A stretch of DNA of 8,954 bases from Desulfobacterales bacterium (GTDB lineage Bacteria; Desulfobacterota; Desulfobacteria; Desulfobacterales; UBA11574): NCBI GenBank assembly GCA_030145595.1, contig JAQYVG010000140.1, positions 1 to 8,954 on the forward strand, given 5' to 3'. Below, piece by piece: positions 1-5,903 of this stretch; position 1 is the first letter of the stretch, and each line of letters opens with the position of its first letter. Position numbers and translations under genes: made by a program. The notes beneath the pieces were generated by a model, which saw only the letters and a list, made by a program, of their open reading frames with translations, was not told the origin of the DNA and searched no databases.

Positions 1-164
1 TCCATAAATGGTCTTTTTGCTCTCCGAGGCGTAGGCTCGCCTCTACGAGCCGGAGGCCCAATCTCTGCGTTATGCTCAAAAAATAATCCTCGGAATAATA
101 CACATATGCCTCCAGTTATTTTTTTCGCATGCCTTGATCTTGAACAAAAATCCTCATTTATGGA
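1..164. repeat. Inverted-repeat intergenic element (MITE/REP-like)
   Basis: The segment begins with TCCATAAATG (1-10) and ends with the exact reverse complement CATTTATGGA (155-164). The match continues inward as a T-run (15-19) facing an A-run (146-150), giving arms of about 20 bp with a short mismatched stretch. A second, inner inverted repeat pairs ATGC (72-75) and an A-run (78-83) with a T-run (119-125) and GCAT (127-130). The central part holds two mutually exclusive small hairpins: GAGGCG (26-31) with CGCCTC (38-43), and GGCTCG (34-39) with CGAGCC (46-51). No reading frame of note is present. The nested symmetry suggests a non-autonomous miniature element or a REP-like repeat downstream of the chemoreceptor gene. 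The left boundary coincides with the window edge, so the element could extend further. Confidence 0.6.
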
Positions 165-178
165 TGGACACTAGTAAA

Positions 179-191
179 GCGGCGAAGCCGC
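179..191 (-). terminator. GC-rich hairpin downstream of the chemoreceptor gene
   Basis: GCGGC (179-183), a 3-nt loop and GCCGC (187-191) form a compact stem-loop. On the minus strand it follows the stop codon of the chemoreceptor gene by about 25 nt. The bases after it in the transcript direction are TTTACTAG, only a weak U-tract, so it would be a poor intrinsic terminator alone. It could act together with the adjacent hairpin at 196-220. Confidence 0.4.
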
Positions 192-195
192 GCTC

Positions 196-220
196 TATAA
201 AGTCGTGCAACGATTTTATA
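196..220 (-). terminator. Stem-loop overlapping the chemoreceptor stop codon
   Basis: TATAAAGTCGT (196-206) and ACGATTTTATA (210-220) pair over 11 positions with one G.T wobble and a 3-nt loop. The TAA stop of the chemoreceptor gene (216-218) lies inside the distal arm. The stem is AU-rich at its base, so it may be a terminator or a 3'-end stabiliser of the chemotaxis transcript rather than a classical GC-stem terminator. It may also belong to the repeat element lying just beyond it. Confidence 0.45.
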
Positions 221-1988
221 CTTTAAACCTATGAGCCATTTTATTGAGCTGTTCTGCAAGTTTAGATAAATCTTCCGAGCTCATATTTACCTGAGAACTG
301 CTGCTGGACATTTCACCGGCTGATTGGTTGACCTCGGCAATATCTTTGGCAACCTCAGCGGCAACGGTGGAACTTTGGGAAACGTTCTCGTTGACTTCCT
401 GAATTCCCGTGGATGCCTGGGACACGTTGCCGGCAATCTCCTTTGTAGTTATTGACTGTTCTTCCACTGCCGTTGCAATGGTGCTTACAATTTCGTTGAC
501 TTCATCAATTACCTTGGTGACAGCCTTCACATTCTCGGCCGAATCAGCGGAGCCGGATTGTATCCATTTAAGCTTCTCATCTGCTTTATTAGTCGCATCA
601 GCTGTTTGTCTGGCAAGATCCTTTATCTCCTGAGCTACAACCGCAAAGCCTTTGCCGGCTTCTCCGGCCCTTGCTGCTTCGATAGTAGCATTGAGAGCCA
701 GCAGATTAACCTGTTCTGAAATATCCCGAATTCCATTGGTGACCTCGTCTATTTCAAGGGCAGCCTTGCCAAATTGTTCTATGCGGTCAGATGCATTCTG
801 GGATTGTGTGACCGCTTTACCGGTTATGGCGCGGGCCTTCTCGGAATTCTGAGCAATTTCATTGATGGTGGCGGTCATCTCTTCAGAGGCAGTCGCCACC
901 ATGTTAATATTAGTGGCGGCTTGTTCCATGGCGGCAGCCACAGAATTCATGTTGGAGCTCATCTCTTCGGCTGCCGTGGCCACGGTATTCGACTTGCTGG
1001 ACATATTTTCGGTCCCTTGGGACATCTGTCCGGAAAGGCCGGACAAATCGATGGAGGAAGTATCCAGGGTTTCGGCGTGATCGCCGATATTTTTTATAAT
1101 TTTGGCAACCTGGGTTACGAATGTATTGACCCAGGCGGCTAACTTGTCAAGTTCATCACGCAGCACGCTCTGGGCGACGGAGCATTTAATGCAGGATTTA
1201 AACTCGCCCGAAGTGATGCACCGGCACTGGATCTCACCGGGTGTATTAGAGCCGATCTCCTGCCAGCAACTGCCTGTTTTGCCGTGGCTGGGACAATCGG
1301 TATGTTTACAGTTGCGCATTTGTGAACAATTGACTTTCATCATGGGAATGCGTTTGGTCAGGTCACCTTCCATCACCATCACCCTAAGGGTATCATAGGT
1401 GCTTTTAATCGGTTTGTTGACCAGCCGGTTTACTAAAAAGTACAGTATGCCGCAATAAATAAGGACGACACACAGGCCGGCGGCAATAGACACAAAGAGC
1501 GACTTGCGGAGTTGAGCCATATCCGTGCTGATATCAAGGAGTGCGGCGGCAATCCCATTCTTGCCGGCGGAATCTTGCACAGGCCCGAAAAATGTCAAAA
1601 TGTCTTGACCGTTTTGGTTAAGGCGCTGTGTGGCGGTTTGACCGGTCTGGAGCACCTGCTTGAGAAGAGCGTTATTGCCGGACAGGAGGTCCACAGTATT
1701 AGTTTTTGCTGCGATTTTAAAGCCGTCACCTGAGGGTACGATCAAGGCGCTGTCATAGCCGTCCTTTTTCTTTGCGAGCAGAACTTCTTCCATCCAGTCG
1801 CCGAATTCCGCCTCTTTGATAAGATTGCCTATGTTCTGGTAGCCTAATTCCAGGGCAGATTTATTGTACTTCATGATACTTGTGGTGTTGTCTTGATAGC
1901 TTTTCACCAGAAAAGCCGTCACCAATACAACTACCATGGCGGCCACAGAGGCCAGCAGTTTTGCCTTAATGCTCTGGATTTTAAACAT
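216..1988 (-). CDS. Methyl-accepting chemotaxis protein with Cys-rich HAMP insertion
   Basis: A 590-residue inner-membrane chemoreceptor. Residues 8-28 are a first transmembrane helix, about 30-162 an extracytoplasmic sensor region (possibly single-CACHE-like, judging from its closing LLDIS segment; ligand unknown), and about 163-188 a second transmembrane helix. HAMP helix 1 ends at GDLTKRI (208-214) and HAMP helix 2 starts near DELDKLA (278-284). Between them sits a module with cysteines at 221, 227, 232, 241, 255, 257, 266 and 269 and a CW pair at 241-242, resembling the 'CW'-type Cys-rich domains of Desulfobacterota sensors; it may bind metal or sense redox state (inference). The cytoplasmic domain is a long coiled coil whose conserved hairpin tip (about 422-450, containing ALNATIEAARAGEAGKGFAVV) contacts CheA and CheW. 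There is no C-terminal CheR-tethering pentapeptide; the protein ends in HRFKV. The start is supported by AAGGAGG at 1996-2002. The gene follows cheA by 45 bp, so the two are probably co-transcribed. Confidence 0.95.
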   Translation of the reverse strand: MFKIQSIKAKLLASVAAMVVVLVTAFLVKSYQDNTTSIMKYNKSALELGYQNIGNLIKEAEFGDWMEEVLLAKKKDGYDSALIVPSGDGFKIAAKTNTVDLLSGNNALLKQVLQTGQTATQRLNQNGQDILTFFGPVQDSAGKNGIAAALLDISTDMAQLRKSLFVSIAAGLCVVLIYCGILYFLVNRLVNKPIKSTYDTLRVMVMEGDLTKRIPMMKVNCSQMRNCKHTDCPSHGKTGSCWQEIGSNTPGEIQCRCITSGEFKSCIKCSVAQSVLRDELDKLAAWVNTFVTQVAKIIKNIGDHAETLDTSSIDLSGLSGQMSQGTENMSSKSNTVATAAEEMSSNMNSVAAAMEQAATNINMVATASEEMTATINEIAQNSEKARAITGKAVTQSQNASDRIEQFGKAALEIDEVTNGIRDISEQVNLLALNATIEAARAGEAGKGFAVVAQEIKDLARQTADATNKADEKLKWIQSGSADSAENVKAVTKVIDEVNEIVSTIATAVEEQSITTKEIAGNVSQASTGIQEVNENVSQSSTVAAEVAKDIAEVNQSAGEMSSSSSQVNMSSEDLSKLAEQLNKMAHRFKV

Positions 1989-1995
1989 ATCAAAT

Positions 1996-2002
1996 CCTCC
2001 TT
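1996..2002 (-). promoter_or_regulatory. Strong ribosome binding site of the chemoreceptor gene
   Basis: AAGGAGG on the minus strand is separated from the ATG by 7 nt. It lies within the 45-bp gap after the cheA stop and fixes the chemoreceptor start. No separate promoter is recognisable in this gap. Confidence 0.85.
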
Positions 2003-2033
2003 CTTGTCTTTTGTATTAATCAACTTTTATATT

Positions 2034-4952
2034 TTAAATCTGGTTGCGGAAAAAATCGGAGTCCTCTGCGTATAAGACGGTGGGTGCCTTGCTGTCGCGT
2101 GTCGCAACCGTCTCGTGTCCGGAAAACCATTCCGGATTCAGAGTCTGAACCAAGCCGAAGATGTCTACCAATAAGGTGGTGTGGTCGCCGATAATGACAG
2201 AACCTAAAATACCCGGCTGTTTGAGGGTGCTGTCGTCAACTTCAGCGGATATTTCCGTAGCGTCCACAGGGCCCATGGCCAAAAGACCGATTTCTCTATC
2301 GGCAAGGGTAAAAACAATGACTAAAAGGTCTTCTTTATCCGCAAGCGGTTTGACCTGAGCGACTTCATCAATGGTAAACAAAGGAAGACTTCCGCCGCGA
2401 TATTGGATTACCCGTTTGCCGCCCACTTCTTCAATCGCTGATTTTTTGATCTTCTCGACACGCGCTACCAGGTTTAAAGCAACGGCAAATTGTTCGTTTT
2501 CAGCGCTTCTGAATACCAGCAGGGACTGCTTGTCTTTGTTTGCCTTGATGACGGCATCATCGGTTTCCTTGGCAATTTTCGCGGCCCTGTCAGTACCTTC
2601 CAGGGAAAACAGTCCTGCCATCTTCGCAAGGTTGCCGACATCCAGTATAAGGGCCACACGGCCGTCACCCATAATGGTGGCTCCGGCGTATCCTTTACAG
2701 TGTTTGAGATGACGTCCCAGCGGTTTGACGACGATTTCTTCGGAATCATGCAGCCTGTCGACGACCAATCCGTACTTCATGGCACCTGTAGTAACCACTA
2801 CGATGTTGAGTGCACTGGCAGCATGGTAGCGCCGGTCTTGCGGACTGCGAAGATCCTGGATTGTTGATTGTTGATTGTTGATTTTTGATTGAAAATCGCC
2901 GCTACCCGGCTTATCTGCTTCAACTGAATCTTCATCGAATAGAGGGCTTTTTTTGGACCTGCGATCGGCAATATTTTGGCGCCGGTCGCTTTGCAACTCT
3001 TGCGTATCAGGGACGCAATAAGTGCGTTCAACGTTGATAATATCAGCAAGGTGCATCAGAGGAAGAAGGTCTCCGCGCAACCTGACGACTTCCGCATCTC
3101 CGACCATCTCTACTTTATCTTTGACCTGTCCGGCCGGAATTCTGAGCAGTTCTTCCAGATTGACCTGGGGGATGGCATAACGCTCTTTTCCGGTAACAAT
3201 GATTTGACTGGGGATAATGGCCAATGTCAGAGGAAGCTTTATCCGAATCGTTGTTCCCTTCCCGAGTTTAGAATCGATGTCCACAACCCCGCCCAGTTTG
3301 TCCAGATTGGTCTTGACAACATCCATGCCAACTCCACGGCCGGAGACATCGGTCACCTTTTCCGCGGTGGAAAAGCCGGGCATAAAAATCAGACTGATCT
3401 TTTCTTTTTCCGACATCATTCTGACCTGATCGTCAGTTAACAGGCCCTTGGCCATGGCCGCTGCCGCCAATTTTTCGCCATCAAGCCCCTTGCCGTCGTC
3501 GGAGATGGCGACATTGACCTGTCCGGCTTCGTGGTATGCTTTTAAAAAAATTTTGCCGCCGGCATCTTTTCCCGCCTTCTGGCGGTCATCAGGCATTTCG
3601 ATACCGTGATCCACGGCATTTCGAACCAGGTGGGTCAGGGGGTCACCGATGGATTCTATAATAGTTTTATCCAGCTCAACCTCTTTGCCTTCCAGGGATA
3701 ATTCTACCTGTTTGCCCAGGTTCCTGGACAAATCGCGCACCACACGAGGGAATTTATTAAAAACATTTCCAATAGACTGCATGCGGGTCAGCATGATGGC
3801 CTCTTGCAGTTCAGAGGTGATCAGATCTATCCTCTGAACTGCAATTTCCGGGGTATGGTGTTCGTTTGAGCTGATTGACTGGATTAGTTGGTTGCGGCAC
3901 AATACCAGTTCGCCGGCCAGCGTCATGAGCGAATCGAGCAGGCTTATGTTGACTCTGAGACTCGACTCGACGTCTACTGATTTTTTTTGCTGCTGCTTTT
4001 CTACAGCGGCTGTTTGGCATGCGGAATCTGTCGGATCAGATGATTGTACTTGAGTTTCTTCAATCAAATCATTTGTTGCCGTTGTCACGGCTTCCTCTGT
4101 TTCAGCGTCAAGAGGCTTTTCTAAAGGTTTATGTTCGACAGATTTTATGCTCATGTCGTCAGCAAGTTCGTAAATGGATTGTGCATTGATCTCAAGCAGC
4201 ATATTTATATCATCTGCCCGCAGGACCGTGGCAAAAAGAGCTATCAAGGGCAACTGATCGGGCAGGCCTTCCTGGTCCAGGAGCCCAACGGCGTCTACAT
4301 CCAGCCGGCGGCCCAGAATCGCACCGCAGTCTTGAATTTCATCTAAAAAACCCTGAGGTGCTTTGCCTTTCAGATGAACGTCTTGAATTAAGTCTATTTT
4401 GAGCAGGTAAATATATTTTCCCTCTTTCAAGGAACTTGAAATTTCGTCTGGTGCCACGGTGAGGCCGGGTTTTCCATCAGGAAACGTAATGTCAATCATT
4501 TCAAAGGCAGGCATTTTTTCTTCTACCATTTCAAAGGCAGGCGGTTTTTCTTCTTCAAGAAGCGCAACTTTACTGATGGCAATCAAGGCTTCAATGTGTT
4601 CAGATATGTCGACTTCATTACTGGTATTGATATTGTTGATCAGATCCCTGAGGGTATCGGAGGCCAGCAGCAGAATGTTGATGCTCTCCGTATCGGGGGT
4701 TAGTTCGCTACTTCGAAACTTGCCCAGAATATTTTCCATTTCATGGGTTATGTTTTTTATATTAGTAAGCCCCATAAAACCAGCCCCTCCTTTAATGGAA
4801 TGAGCGGTGCGATATACTTTATTGATCAGTTCTTTGTCTAAATTCACACCGGCTTCTTCTATGGCTAAAAAGTCATTTTCAATATTGGCCAGGTGTTCTA
4901 AAGACTCTTGGATAAAAATCTGGATAGTGTCGTCGTCATTTACTATACTCAT
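2034..4952 (-). CDS. cheA: Chemotaxis histidine kinase CheA, receiver domain truncated
   Basis: A 972-residue cytoplasmic CheA, which autophosphorylates under chemoreceptor control and donates phosphate to response regulators. Domains: P1/HPt about 5-110 with phospho-His51 in AHSIKGGAGF; a linker with a duplicated decapeptide (134-153); a P2-like domain about 178-265; an acidic/Gln-rich linker to about 325; the dimerisation helices P3 about 328-390; and the P4 ATPase with N-box HLVRNAVDHG (441-450), G1 DDGKGL (485-490) and G2 GRGVGMD (538-544). The first CheW-like domain spans about 572-785 and contains a roughly 65-residue insertion with DRR motifs (656-708). A second CheW-like domain is about 808-940. 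The final residues 957-972 (PTVLYAEDSDFFRNQI) are the first strand and helix start of a receiver domain, which then stops at TAA, so the phosphoacceptor Asp is absent. Start codon and AGGAG at 4958-4962 agree. No cheW lies nearby; the doubled CheW-like region may partly compensate (inference). Confidence 0.96.
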   Translation of the reverse strand: MSIVNDDDTIQIFIQESLEHLANIENDFLAIEEAGVNLDKELINKVYRTAHSIKGGAGFMGLTNIKNITHEMENILGKFRSSELTPDTESINILLLASDTLRDLINNINTSNEVDISEHIEALIAISKVALLEEEKPPAFEMVEEKMPAFEMIDITFPDGKPGLTVAPDEISSSLKEGKYIYLLKIDLIQDVHLKGKAPQGFLDEIQDCGAILGRRLDVDAVGLLDQEGLPDQLPLIALFATVLRADDINMLLEINAQSIYELADDMSIKSVEHKPLEKPLDAETEEAVTTATNDLIEETQVQSSDPTDSACQTAAVEKQQQKKSVDVESSLRVNISLLDSLMTLAGELVLCRNQLIQSISSNEHHTPEIAVQRIDLITSELQEAIMLTRMQSIGNVFNKFPRVVRDLSRNLGKQVELSLEGKEVELDKTIIESIGDPLTHLVRNAVDHGIEMPDDRQKAGKDAGGKIFLKAYHEAGQVNVAISDDGKGLDGEKLAAAAMAKGLLTDDQVRMMSEKEKISLIFMPGFSTAEKVTDVSGRGVGMDVVKTNLDKLGGVVDIDSKLGKGTTIRIKLPLTLAIIPSQIIVTGKERYAIPQVNLEELLRIPAGQVKDKVEMVGDAEVVRLRGDLLPLMHLADIINVERTYCVPDTQELQSDRRQNIADRRSKKSPLFDEDSVEADKPGSGDFQSKINNQQSTIQDLRSPQDRRYHAASALNIVVVTTGAMKYGLVVDRLHDSEEIVVKPLGRHLKHCKGYAGATIMGDGRVALILDVGNLAKMAGLFSLEGTDRAAKIAKETDDAVIKANKDKQSLLVFRSAENEQFAVALNLVARVEKIKKSAIEEVGGKRVIQYRGGSLPLFTIDEVAQVKPLADKEDLLVIVFTLADREIGLLAMGPVDATEISAEVDDSTLKQPGILGSVIIGDHTTLLVDIFGLVQTLNPEWFSGHETVATRDSKAPTVLYAEDSDFFRNQI
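2037..2084 (-). pseudogene. Remnant of a C-terminal receiver (REC) domain fused to CheA
   Basis: CheA residues 957-972 match the N-terminal beta-strand of receiver domains, including the acidic pair Glu963-Asp964 that would coordinate Mg2+. A receiver normally runs about 110-120 residues further, to the phospho-Asp, Thr/Ser and Lys positions. Here the frame ends in TAA at 2034-2036 and the next gene begins 45 bp later, so there is no room for the rest in any frame. This points to an internal deletion rather than a simple point frameshift. Confidence 0.7.
2859..2891. repeat. Heptanucleotide tandem repeat inside cheA
   Basis: On the plus strand GATTGTT occurs three times in succession (2859-2879), followed by GATTTTT (2880-2886) and GATTG (2887-2891). 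In the cheA frame it encodes SKINNQQSTI (residues 689-698), within the linker insertion of the first CheW-like domain. The 7-nt period is not a multiple of three, so the order exists at DNA level rather than as a peptide repeat. It resembles short ATCAACA-type intergenic iterations. Confidence 0.75.
4494..4553 (-). repeat. 30-bp tandem duplication within cheA
   Basis: Two adjacent 30-bp copies encode EEKPPAFEMV (residues 134-143) and EEKMPAFEMI (144-153), differing at few bases. The duplication lies in the flexible linker between the HPt domain and the P2-like domain and keeps the reading frame. It probably arose by slippage or unequal recombination and adds about ten residues to the linker. 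Confidence 0.85.
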
Positions 4953-4957
4953 GTTGA

Positions 4958-4962
4958 CTCCT
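4958..4962 (-). promoter_or_regulatory. Ribosome binding site of cheA
   Basis: AGGAG on the minus strand, 5 nt before the ATG at 4952. It supports the chosen start, from which the HPt domain is complete. Confidence 0.85.
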
Positions 4963-5018
4963 GTTTGAATCGACTTTTAACCTAAATTAAACGATTTTTT
5001 ACTCGATCTACGCCAATC

Positions 5019-5100
5019 TCTTGCGCATCAGGGCTTCGCGAAAATCCTCGACATATCCATGGGTATGCCTGTGGTTTTCGCAAATCCCTATGCATCAAGA
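5019..5100. repeat. Long imperfect hairpin upstream of cheA
   Basis: Arms at 5019-5047 and 5073-5100 pair in blocks: TCTTG with CAAGA, GCAT with ATGC, AGGG with CCCT, GCGAAAA with TTTTCGC, and CC with GG, separated by small bulges and mismatches. The apex holds its own palindrome around CCATGG (5052-5067). Immediately beyond is CAAGATCTTG (5096-5105), a perfect 10-bp palindrome overlapping the right arm. A related TTCGCAAAA stretch recurs at 5115-5123. The structure lies in the 276-bp gap between the STAS gene and cheA and would form the leader of the cheA message. It may be an interspersed repeat element or a folded regulatory leader; the sequence does not decide. Confidence 0.5.
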
Positions 5101-5165
5101 TCTTGGCATATCTCTTCGCAAAAGAATCGCTCAACTTAGGTTGAAGATTACTGCAATTTCGTTGT

Positions 5166-5182
5166 GGCGGAACGGTCCCGCC
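5166..5182 (-). terminator. Stem-loop after the STAS gene
   Basis: On the minus strand GGCGGGA, loop CCG, TTCCGCC forms a 7-bp stem with one G.T pair. It begins about 46 nt after the STAS stop codon. The bases that follow in the transcript direction (ACAACG) are not a U-tract, so it could be a processing or stabilising hairpin instead of an intrinsic terminator. Confidence 0.35.
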
Positions 5183-5228
5183 TTGTCGAGGTTCGACTGT
5201 AAGGGGTTTTGCTTGTTGAAGTTGCATG

Positions 5229-5528
5229 CTATTGCAGCTCAAAGTGCTGATCCAGCTGAATGGTTCCAAATAAGTTTGAAAACTCGTCCGAAACGTTTTT
5301 CAGTGCCAACTTTCCACCAGCGTGCTTTAGCGTGTTGTGAGCGGCAATGATGACGCTCAAACCCACAGGGTCGATTTTCTTTACCTCGGCAAAGTCTAAA
5401 GTGAGGTTCACAGTACCTTCTGCCGTTGTTTTATGCAGTTTTTTCTTTAAGCTATCTGCATTAGGAGCGGTGATATCATTGCCGGGCTTAATAATATTTT
5501 TCGCCGGTTTTTCCCTTGTATTTGTCAT
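5229..5528 (-). CDS. STAS-domain protein with Ser-to-Pro at the phosphosite
   Basis: A 99-residue single-domain STAS protein (SpoIIAA / anti-sigma-factor antagonist fold). The domain covers about residues 10-97: VNLTLDFAEVKKID strand, then the GLSVIIAAHNTLKHAGGKL helix-strand region, and the end NLFGTIQLDQHFEL, which closely follows the family pattern. In SpoIIAA-type switch proteins the loop reads D-S-S-G or D-S-x-G and the first Ser is phosphorylated by the partner kinase. Here the loop is Asp53-Pro54-Val55-Gly56, encoded GAC CCT GTG GGT, so the canonical phosphosite is missing; one base change (TCT to CCT) would explain it. If it still binds a partner it may behave as a constitutively unphosphorylated form, or use a non-kinase mode of control (inference). 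It has an SD GAGAGG (5534-5539), lies 276 bp before cheA, and could be a chemotaxis-linked STAS protein as seen in related clusters. Confidence 0.88.
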   Translation of the reverse strand: MTNTREKPAKNIIKPGNDITAPNADSLKKKLHKTTAEGTVNLTLDFAEVKKIDPVGLSVIIAAHNTLKHAGGKLALKNVSDEFSNLFGTIQLDQHFELQ

Positions 5529-5570
5529 GGGAGCCTCTCGTTTCCTAATGGTTTAACGTCCCGAAAATTC

Positions 5571-5586
5571 TACAACCTATTTGCCA
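5571..5586 (-). promoter_or_regulatory. Sigma-54-like promoter before the STAS gene
   Basis: The minus strand reads TGGCAAATAGGTTGTA, compared with the consensus TGGCACR-N4-TTGCW. The GG element and the -12 GT (in place of GC) have the required 10-nt spacing. Two positions deviate from consensus. A start about 12 nt downstream would leave a leader of roughly 30 nt before the STAS ATG. The -12 half shares the TTGTA variant with the stronger box at 5888-5903. Confidence 0.45.
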
Positions 5587-5617
5587 TGTGAGGTTACGTT
5601 CAATCGCAAGAGAGCGG

Positions 5618-5791
5618 TTAGCTAGCGTGTTGTTCAAGCCATTTATCAACATCTTCTTTTTTAAACTTCCAGAGACGTCCAAGGCGGTAGGCCGGCAGCC
5701 CCTTGGTCTCGATCCACTTGTAGACCGTGTCTCGGCTGAGGCCAAGGTATTGACATATTTCTTCGACAGACAATAGACGCACTGTGTTCAT
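5618..5791 (-). CDS. Small excisionase-family helix-turn-helix DNA-binding protein
   Basis: A 57-residue protein beginning MNTVRLLSVEEICQYLGL and ending VDKWLEQHAS. It is a complete MerR-like HTH_17/excisionase-type domain: LSVEEICQYLGLS (residues 7-19) is the first helix and turn, RDTVYKWIETKGLP (20-33) the recognition helix, then a YRLGRLWKFKKEDVDKWL wing and closing helix (35-52). Such proteins bind DNA as phage or plasmid excisionases or, as frequently in Desulfobacterota, as stand-alone regulators of nearby genes. No integrase or attachment site is visible here, so a regulatory role is more likely (inference). The start is supported by AGGAG at 5798-5802, 6 nt from the ATG. It lies 89 bp before the STAS gene on the same strand and downstream of the best sigma-54-like promoter in the window. 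A 66-residue frame at 5545-5745 overlaps it on the same strand but has no domain or SD. Confidence 0.9.
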   Translation of the reverse strand: MNTVRLLSVEEICQYLGLSRDTVYKWIETKGLPAYRLGRLWKFKKEDVDKWLEQHAS

Positions 5792-5797
5792 ATTCAA

Positions 5798-5802
5798 CTC
5801 CT
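5798..5802 (-). promoter_or_regulatory. Ribosome binding site of the HTH gene
   Basis: AGGAG on the minus strand, 6 nt before the ATG at 5791. It settles which of the overlapping short frames is translated. Confidence 0.85.
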
Positions 5803-5804
5803 TT

Positions 5805-5826
5805 AATTGTGATGAATTCGCAAAAA
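5805..5826. repeat. 22-bp motif, copy 1
   Basis: AATTGTGATGAATTCG followed by CAAAAA. It is identical to 8812-8833 except for one base (C versus T at the 17th position). This copy sits immediately upstream of the HTH ribosome binding site and lacks the second hairpin arm present in the other copy. Both copies are in leaders of minus-strand genes and in the same orientation. Confidence 0.8.
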
Positions 5827-5887
5827 ATAAAATCTTTAGCTTTTTTGTAAAACCAACAATGGCAGCAATCGCCCGAAATGATTTACC

Positions 5888-5903
5888 TACAAAAACCGTG
5901 CCA
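5888..5903 (-). promoter_or_regulatory. Sigma-54 (-24/-12) promoter before the HTH gene
   Basis: The minus strand reads TGGCACGGTTTTTGTA. It matches the consensus TGGCACR-N4-TTGCW at every defined position except the C of the -12 element, with the correct GG-N10-G spacing. Transcription would start near 5876, giving a leader of about 85 nt before the HTH ATG. Sigma-54 promoters need a bacterial enhancer-binding activator; no activator gene and no clear enhancer repeat is visible in the window. Confidence 0.65.

Noticed and set aside
774..1142. Gly/His-rich plus-strand frame opposite the chemoreceptor gene
   Set aside because: Its repetitive composition is the antisense shadow of the heptad-patterned coiled coil of the receptor.
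4953..5228. Sigma-54 or sigma-28 promoter directly before cheA
   Set aside because: I found no TGGC-N-TTGC spacing match and no convincing TAAA/GCCGATAA pair on the minus strand; cheA may be read from promoters further upstream.
4982..5269. 95-residue minus-strand frame between the STAS gene and cheA
   Set aside because: It overlaps the end of the STAS gene, shows no domain, and mainly translates the hairpin-rich gap; its repetitive look comes from the inverted repeats.
5545..5745. 66-residue minus-strand frame overlapping the HTH gene
   Set aside because: It has no SD and low-complexity content, and the overlapping frame encodes a complete HTH domain with an SD.
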